NCBI GenBank assembly: GCA_017551645.1
Contig: JAFZLE010000139.1
Coordinates: forward strand, 1-9,489
Reading direction: 5' to 3'
Length of the DNA stretch: 9,489 bases
Source of the DNA: Clostridia bacterium
GTDB lineage: Bacteria > Bacillota > Clostridia > Christensenellales > Aristaeellaceae
Numbering within the stretch: the stretch's first letter is position 1; each line of letters opens with the position of its first letter. The notes under the pieces are model-generated. The model saw only the letters and a program-made list of their open reading frames with translations. It searched no databases and was not told the DNA's origin. This document shows positions 6,430 to 9,489 of this stretch, piece by piece. A program made the translations under genes and the position numbers.

Positions 6430-6495
6430 CATGCCTTGATGATTTTCGACCGGGTTAGAAGCTAAATATGGTTATTCTCGGCTAAAAAACATATG

Positions 6496-6540
6496 AAAAA
6501 CCTTATGCACGATCCATCGGTATCTGCATAAGGTTTTTTT
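6496..6540. terminator. Bidirectional terminator hairpin between convergent genes
   Basis: The arm AAAAACCTTATGCA (6496-6509) pairs with TGCATAAGGTTTTT (6525-6538), followed by two further T's. On the minus strand the A run becomes the T tract. It is the only clear terminator for the minus-strand hydrolase gene, whose stop is at 6772, and a backup for the plus-strand operon. Confidence 0.7.
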
Positions 6541-6609
6541 ATATTTGAACGTAGGGGTGTGCATCCGGAGGGTGCATTTTCTCGTTGTGAATACGTTGCT
6601 CCCCCACTG

Positions 6610-6771
6610 TCAACATCCTCGCGATGTGAACAGTTTGGCCGCAGCGGTGTGAACACTTTGCAGGCAAAATACTTATTCCTATAACTGTAGAGTTCTATTG
6701 GTTTCGCGAATCGTGGTTTTTCTTCTCCACTGCTTTGCACTTTTCGGCTCAAATTTTGCGCTTCCGGAACG
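6610..6771. other. Intergenic stretch with two 13-base direct repeats
   Basis: No gene is apparent. TGTGAACAGTTTG (6625-6637) and TGTGAACACTTTG (6648-6660) differ at one base and are 23 bases apart. ACTGTCAACATC (6606-6617) is a near-inverted copy of GATGTGAACAGT (6623-6634). A related TGTGAACAGTATG is at 2446-2458, beyond repeat copy 1. The arrangement could be a protein-binding array or the worn end of a mobile element; no transposase remnant could be identified. Confidence 0.45.
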
Positions 6772-8322
6772 CTATTCCCCCGCCGCTGCCAGCAAGCTTC
6801 GTCTTGCCGCCATAAACTTTATTACATCGTATTCAACATCACAAAATGAGCGGAACACTGAATTGCATATCCTGTCCGCAAGGTTTTTGTCACGCTGAGC
6901 GAGTTTTTTCAGCAGTTCGTATTCTTCAGCACTTTCGCGCTGCGCCTCCAGACGAATGGAAAGCCATGGTCCGTCGTCGCCCGGATATAGGATATGCGTA
7001 TCCCCGGCCGGAAGATAGCAGACCGCATCTGTGTTGTGATGCTCAGGACAGTTTTGGACAAACGGATTCTGCCCGGGTTGATACCTGTTTGCCGCCCAGT
7101 GAAGGAAACCCGTGAGATCATACTTGTAATTTCCCCAAAGCAGATAGCGTGTTGACAGCAACGGATAATCCATGAAGCGGTTTATGTAACCGTATTCCCG
7201 CGGTCCACAGCATACATAATGCCATATCTCCGAGCCGTTTGAACGCAGTGTCTCGATCTGCTCTCTGTGCTTGTCATACTCCGCATTTAACGGCACCCAA
7301 ACATCGAGCGCTCCATGTAGGTCGCCGTAAGACATCGCGTCGCACAGTTTTATCTCCGGCGCGATTTTGTGGATCAAACCGCACAGTGCCCTGAATTCAG
7401 TCGCGTTCGCTTCGTTCGGTTCGTCTGCCACGCCCATCACGCAGCAGTCGAGACATCCCAGCTTTTCAAGAAACGCCTTGAGCGCGGGCAGATACTGCGT
7501 CAGATAGCAGTATCCCTCATAAGACATCGACGGTATGTCGCCGTTTAACAGTATCGTAGATTCTTTCCAACTTTTTCGCCAGCCGACACTCGGCAGAAAA
7601 AAGTATCTCATGCCCGAAGCCTGGAATAGTTTTATGCTCTCTTCCAGACCACTAAAGTCGAAGGACCATTCGTTCGGCGCGGTCTCAGTTGCCCTGACCC
7701 TGCCCACATACATCATATTCTGATGCATCCTTCGCAGGGCTTTCAGATACCTGCGATTCAGTTCGGCGTAGGCGGGGCTGCCCGGTGACGCATGGTGAAA
7801 TGTTTCCAGCGGTTCCGGGCTGTAACCGGTAATGATCTTCAGCGTCTCTTCGGGAAGTACGACCGGATATATCTCGAGCCTACCCGGAATGACCTGTCCT
7901 TCTGCCGAAAACGTAAAGCGATATACTCCCGGCTTCGCGTCCGGCGCGATCTTTAACGCTATATATAGTCCGCCCTGTTTTTGATCCCCTTCTATGTCGA
8001 CGCTGCCGCCGAACGTGCGCAAACAATCATATACACGGAACGGGGCGACACGTTCCGGCCAGTGAGGTTTACGCTCGCTTTCAGATATGTGTATGTTTTG
8101 CTCCACCACTACGGAACGCAGCGTGTAGATCTCGGGCGTGACGCCTTCCGGCAAAGAGCCGAAACCGACCTCGATATGCGGCTTTTCCAATCCGCGCAAA
8201 AGCAATTGGCAGCAGGCATAGCCGCCACGAGCCGCGAACACGTCCATTGAGCCCGAAGAAGAGGCGTATTGAAACCTGTCCGGATAAGTAAATTCTGCTG
8301 ACGATACGACGCTGTATTCCAT
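6772..8322 (-). CDS. DUF4091-type, GH123-like glycoside hydrolase
   Basis: The 516-residue protein matches the pattern of DUF4091 proteins, relatives of GH123 N-acetyl-beta-galactosaminidases. Residues 1-155 look like a beta-rich N-terminal domain. From about 160 a barrel-like catalytic domain follows. The adjacent pair Asp300-Glu301 in V-A-D-E-P sits at the end of a hydrophobic strand, as do the catalytic Asp-Glu of GH123 enzymes, which use the substrate's N-acetyl group in catalysis. The C-terminal hallmarks are present: L-T-G-F-L-H-W-A-A-N-R-Y (403-414), a Y-P-G-D-D-G-P loop (446-452) and S-I-R-L-E ... E-E-Y-E-L-L (455-471). There is no signal peptide, so it probably acts in the cytoplasm on imported material. 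AAAGGA lies eight bases before the ATG. The exact substrate is not known; GH123 itself is only a relative. Confidence 0.82.
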   Translation of the reverse strand: MEYSVVSSAEFTYPDRFQYASSSGSMDVFAARGGYACCQLLLRGLEKPHIEVGFGSLPEGVTPEIYTLRSVVVEQNIHISESERKPHWPERVAPFRVYDCLRTFGGSVDIEGDQKQGGLYIALKIAPDAKPGVYRFTFSAEGQVIPGRLEIYPVVLPEETLKIITGYSPEPLETFHHASPGSPAYAELNRRYLKALRRMHQNMMYVGRVRATETAPNEWSFDFSGLEESIKLFQASGMRYFFLPSVGWRKSWKESTILLNGDIPSMSYEGYCYLTQYLPALKAFLEKLGCLDCCVMGVADEPNEANATEFRALCGLIHKIAPEIKLCDAMSYGDLHGALDVWVPLNAEYDKHREQIETLRSNGSEIWHYVCCGPREYGYINRFMDYPLLSTRYLLWGNYKYDLTGFLHWAANRYQPGQNPFVQNCPEHHNTDAVCYLPAGDTHILYPGDDGPWLSIRLEAQRESAEEYELLKKLAQRDKNLADRICNSVFRSFCDVEYDVIKFMAARRSLLAAAGE

Positions 8323-8341
8323 ATTTACCGTCCTTTATTTG

Positions 8342-8347
8342 ATTATA
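8342..8347 (-). promoter_or_regulatory. Possible -10 box for the GH123-like gene
   Basis: A perfect TATAAT on the minus strand lies in the 88-base gap upstream of the hydrolase gene. There is no good -35 hexamer 16-18 bases before it, and the predicted start leaves a leader of only about 12 bases that holds the ribosome binding site. The gene may instead, or also, be read from the upstream esterase gene. Confidence 0.3.
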
Positions 8348-8410
8348 AAACCTATTTCCATAAACAGTGGTGCCTGGTTTGCCAATATGCTTAATACCGT
8401 GATAGTGTGT

Positions 8411-9489
8411 TTATCCGTTTTCGTTTCCAGCGTCTTCTTTAGCGTATCCCATACCTTTCAGCCATTGGGTGAGCATATCAGGCCACCTGCCCGCCACCGG
8501 GTCTCCACCCGCCAGTCCAATGCCGTGGGCACCCTGCGGAAATACCACCAGTTCAAACGGAACGCCCGCATGAGCCAGCGCGGAAGCCAGCATAAGGCTG
8601 TTCTCCACCGGCACGGAATGATCACTCGCTGTATGCCATATGAATGCCGGAGGCGTATCCAAGTTTACGTGTAATTCGGCGGAAAAGCGGCGGATCAGAT
8701 CGTAGTCGTTTTTCCTCTCTCCCAGCAATGCCTCCAGCGAGCCCTGATGACGGAATGAAGCGAAGCTCACCACCGCGTAACATGGCACGAAAGCGTCGGG
8801 ACGGCTGCTGAACCGCTCTATCGGGTCTTCCGCGTCCGGATTTCCGGTCTTATACAGCGTAGCCGCCGAGCATGCCAGGTGCCCTCCGGCGGAAAAGCCC
8901 ATTACGGCCACTTTTTCATATCCCATGGAACGTACCAGCCGTATGGCCCGCAGCGCATCGCTGAGTGGCGCCTCGAAGTGGCAGGGCTTCACGCGGTAGT
9001 CCAGCACAAAAGCGGAGATACCGCCCGCGTTAAGCATCCTGGCGATCTGGCCGCCCTCGTGGCTCGCTTTCATGACGTAGCCGCCACCGGGGCACACCAC
9101 CACCGCTCCCCTTGAGCCTTCCACGGGATAGGCCTCCACCGAAGGTACGCATTCGCCCTCTTCAAAGTAAGGCACATTACCGGCAGGCCATAGTGAGATG
9201 ACCTGCCGCTCCGCTTTCCGGTATTGTTCCAGATTTTCCAAAACGGCGGCCCACCTTGCTTTCATCTCTTCATCATCCGCCAGCGGCCTGAAACCTGCCT
9301 GCAGATATTCCCGTATTGCCGGCAGGCGGAAATCGTCGGTGGTCAGGTTCATCGTCTTATATCCGTTTTTTCTCGCGCAGACGACCGCCTCGCGTATAAG
9401 GTGCTTCATCAGGCCCCTGCCCGTACCTACCAGATGCATTGCTACCATGTGCAGCGTAGCCATTTCCCCTGACAACTGCACCGCTGCCG
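8411..9489 (-). CDS. GNAT acetyltransferase-alpha/beta hydrolase (esterase) fusion, partial
   Basis: The reading frame is open to the right edge, so the N-terminus lies outside. Residue numbers here count from the GTG at 9481. Residues 1 to about 70 are the C-terminal half of a GNAT domain: a strand ending H-M-V-A-M-H, the acetyl-CoA loop G-T-G-R-G-L, then an A-I-R-E-Y-L-Q-A-G-F ending. A linker of about 50 residues leads to an alpha/beta hydrolase: oxyanion loop P-G-G-G-Y, L-D-Y-R-V, nucleophile Ser197 in G-F-S-A-G-G, Asp287 in S-D-H-S-V-P, and His319 in G-A-H-G. The triad is complete. It resembles carbohydrate esterases of the Aes/acetylxylan-esterase type. The GTG at 9481 lacks a visible ribosome binding site and would leave half a GNAT domain, so it is not the true start. 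It precedes the hydrolase gene by 88 bases on the same strand. Confidence 0.85.
   Translation of the reverse strand, partial: AAVQLSGEMATLHMVAMHLVGTGRGLMKHLIREAVVCARKNGYKTMNLTTDDFRLPAIREYLQAGFRPLADDEEMKARWAAVLENLEQYRKAERQVISLWPAGNVPYFEEGECVPSVEAYPVEGSRGAVVVCPGGGYVMKASHEGGQIARMLNAGGISAFVLDYRVKPCHFEAPLSDALRAIRLVRSMGYEKVAVMGFSAGGHLACSAATLYKTGNPDAEDPIERFSSRPDAFVPCYAVVSFASFRHQGSLEALLGERKNDYDLIRRFSAELHVNLDTPPAFIWHTASDHSVPVENSLMLASALAHAGVPFELVVFPQGAHGIGLAGGDPVAGRWPDMLTQWLKGMGYAKEDAGNENG

Larger units (their letters stand above)
6394..6609 (+). repeat. 216-base direct repeat, copy 2
   Basis: This copy is collinear with 2167-2382. It starts in the acceptor end of the tRNA fragment, then has a perfect-palindrome terminator (6403-6429), a diverged spacer, a 14-bp AT-rich hairpin (6496-6540) and the small hairpin TGCATCC-GGA-GGGTGCA (6560-6576). 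The hairpin stems are better conserved than the spacer between them, pointing to RNA- or DNA-level function rather than coding. The two copies bracket the plus-strand importer operon. Because copy 2 sits at a natural post-tRNA position, it is the better candidate for the original location. Confidence 0.88.

Noticed and set aside
6462..6752. Minus-strand 96-codon open frame across repeat copy 2
   Set aside because: It covers a terminator hairpin and direct repeats, with no ribosome binding site and no conserved counterpart of equal length in copy 1.
6698..6898. Plus-strand 66-codon frame beginning with a hydrophobic, signal-like stretch
   Set aside because: It overlaps the 3' end of the well-supported minus-strand hydrolase, uses a non-ATG start without a ribosome binding site, and lacks a coherent mature part.
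1..9489. CRISPR array, riboswitch, toxin-antitoxin pair or phage genes
   Set aside because: No regularly spaced repeats, no recognisable aptamer in the leaders, and no matching small gene pairs or phage-like proteins were found.

Overview
The window looks like chromosomal DNA from a gut-type, Gram-positive Clostridia-like bacterium. This is inferred from the Lpl/MalFG-type sugar importers without their own ATPase gene, strong AGGAGG ribosome binding sites, roughly balanced base composition, and a GH123-like/DUF4091 hydrolase next to a carbohydrate-type esterase. No rRNA, ribosomal protein or other species-level marker is present, so the placement is tentative.

Layout. Positions 1-1953 (minus strand) hold an importer operon in the usual order: LplB-type permease, LplC-type permease, then the first 13 codons of what is probably a solute-binding protein running off the left edge. 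A 787-base divergent gap (1954-2740) follows. It carries a sigma-A-like promoter for each direction and, between them, the first copy of a 216-base repeat. Positions 2741-6349 (plus strand) hold a second importer operon in the order LplC-type permease, solute-binding protein, LplB-type permease, a circular permutation of the first operon's order. Directly after its last stop codon lies the 3' two thirds of a tRNA-Val(CAC), followed by the second copy of the repeat (6394-6609), which has two terminator-like hairpins and a third small hairpin. Positions 6772-9489 (minus strand) hold a GNAT-esterase fusion gene, truncated by the right edge, and downstream of it a DUF4091/GH123-like hydrolase.

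How the parts may work together. Both importers have two membrane subunits and a binding protein but no ATP-binding subunit, so they probably share an ATPase encoded elsewhere, as MsmX-type systems do. The esterase could remove acyl groups from glycans, the GH123-like enzyme could cleave glycosides, and the importers could take up the products. The window therefore reads as a piece of a glycan-utilisation region; the actual substrates cannot be read from the sequence. The second importer operon and the hydrolase gene converge on the second repeat copy, whose central hairpin could terminate transcription from both sides.

The points most worth a second look are the tRNA fragment fused to the end of an importer operon, the direct repeats that bracket that operon together with its permuted gene order, and the GNAT-esterase fusion.
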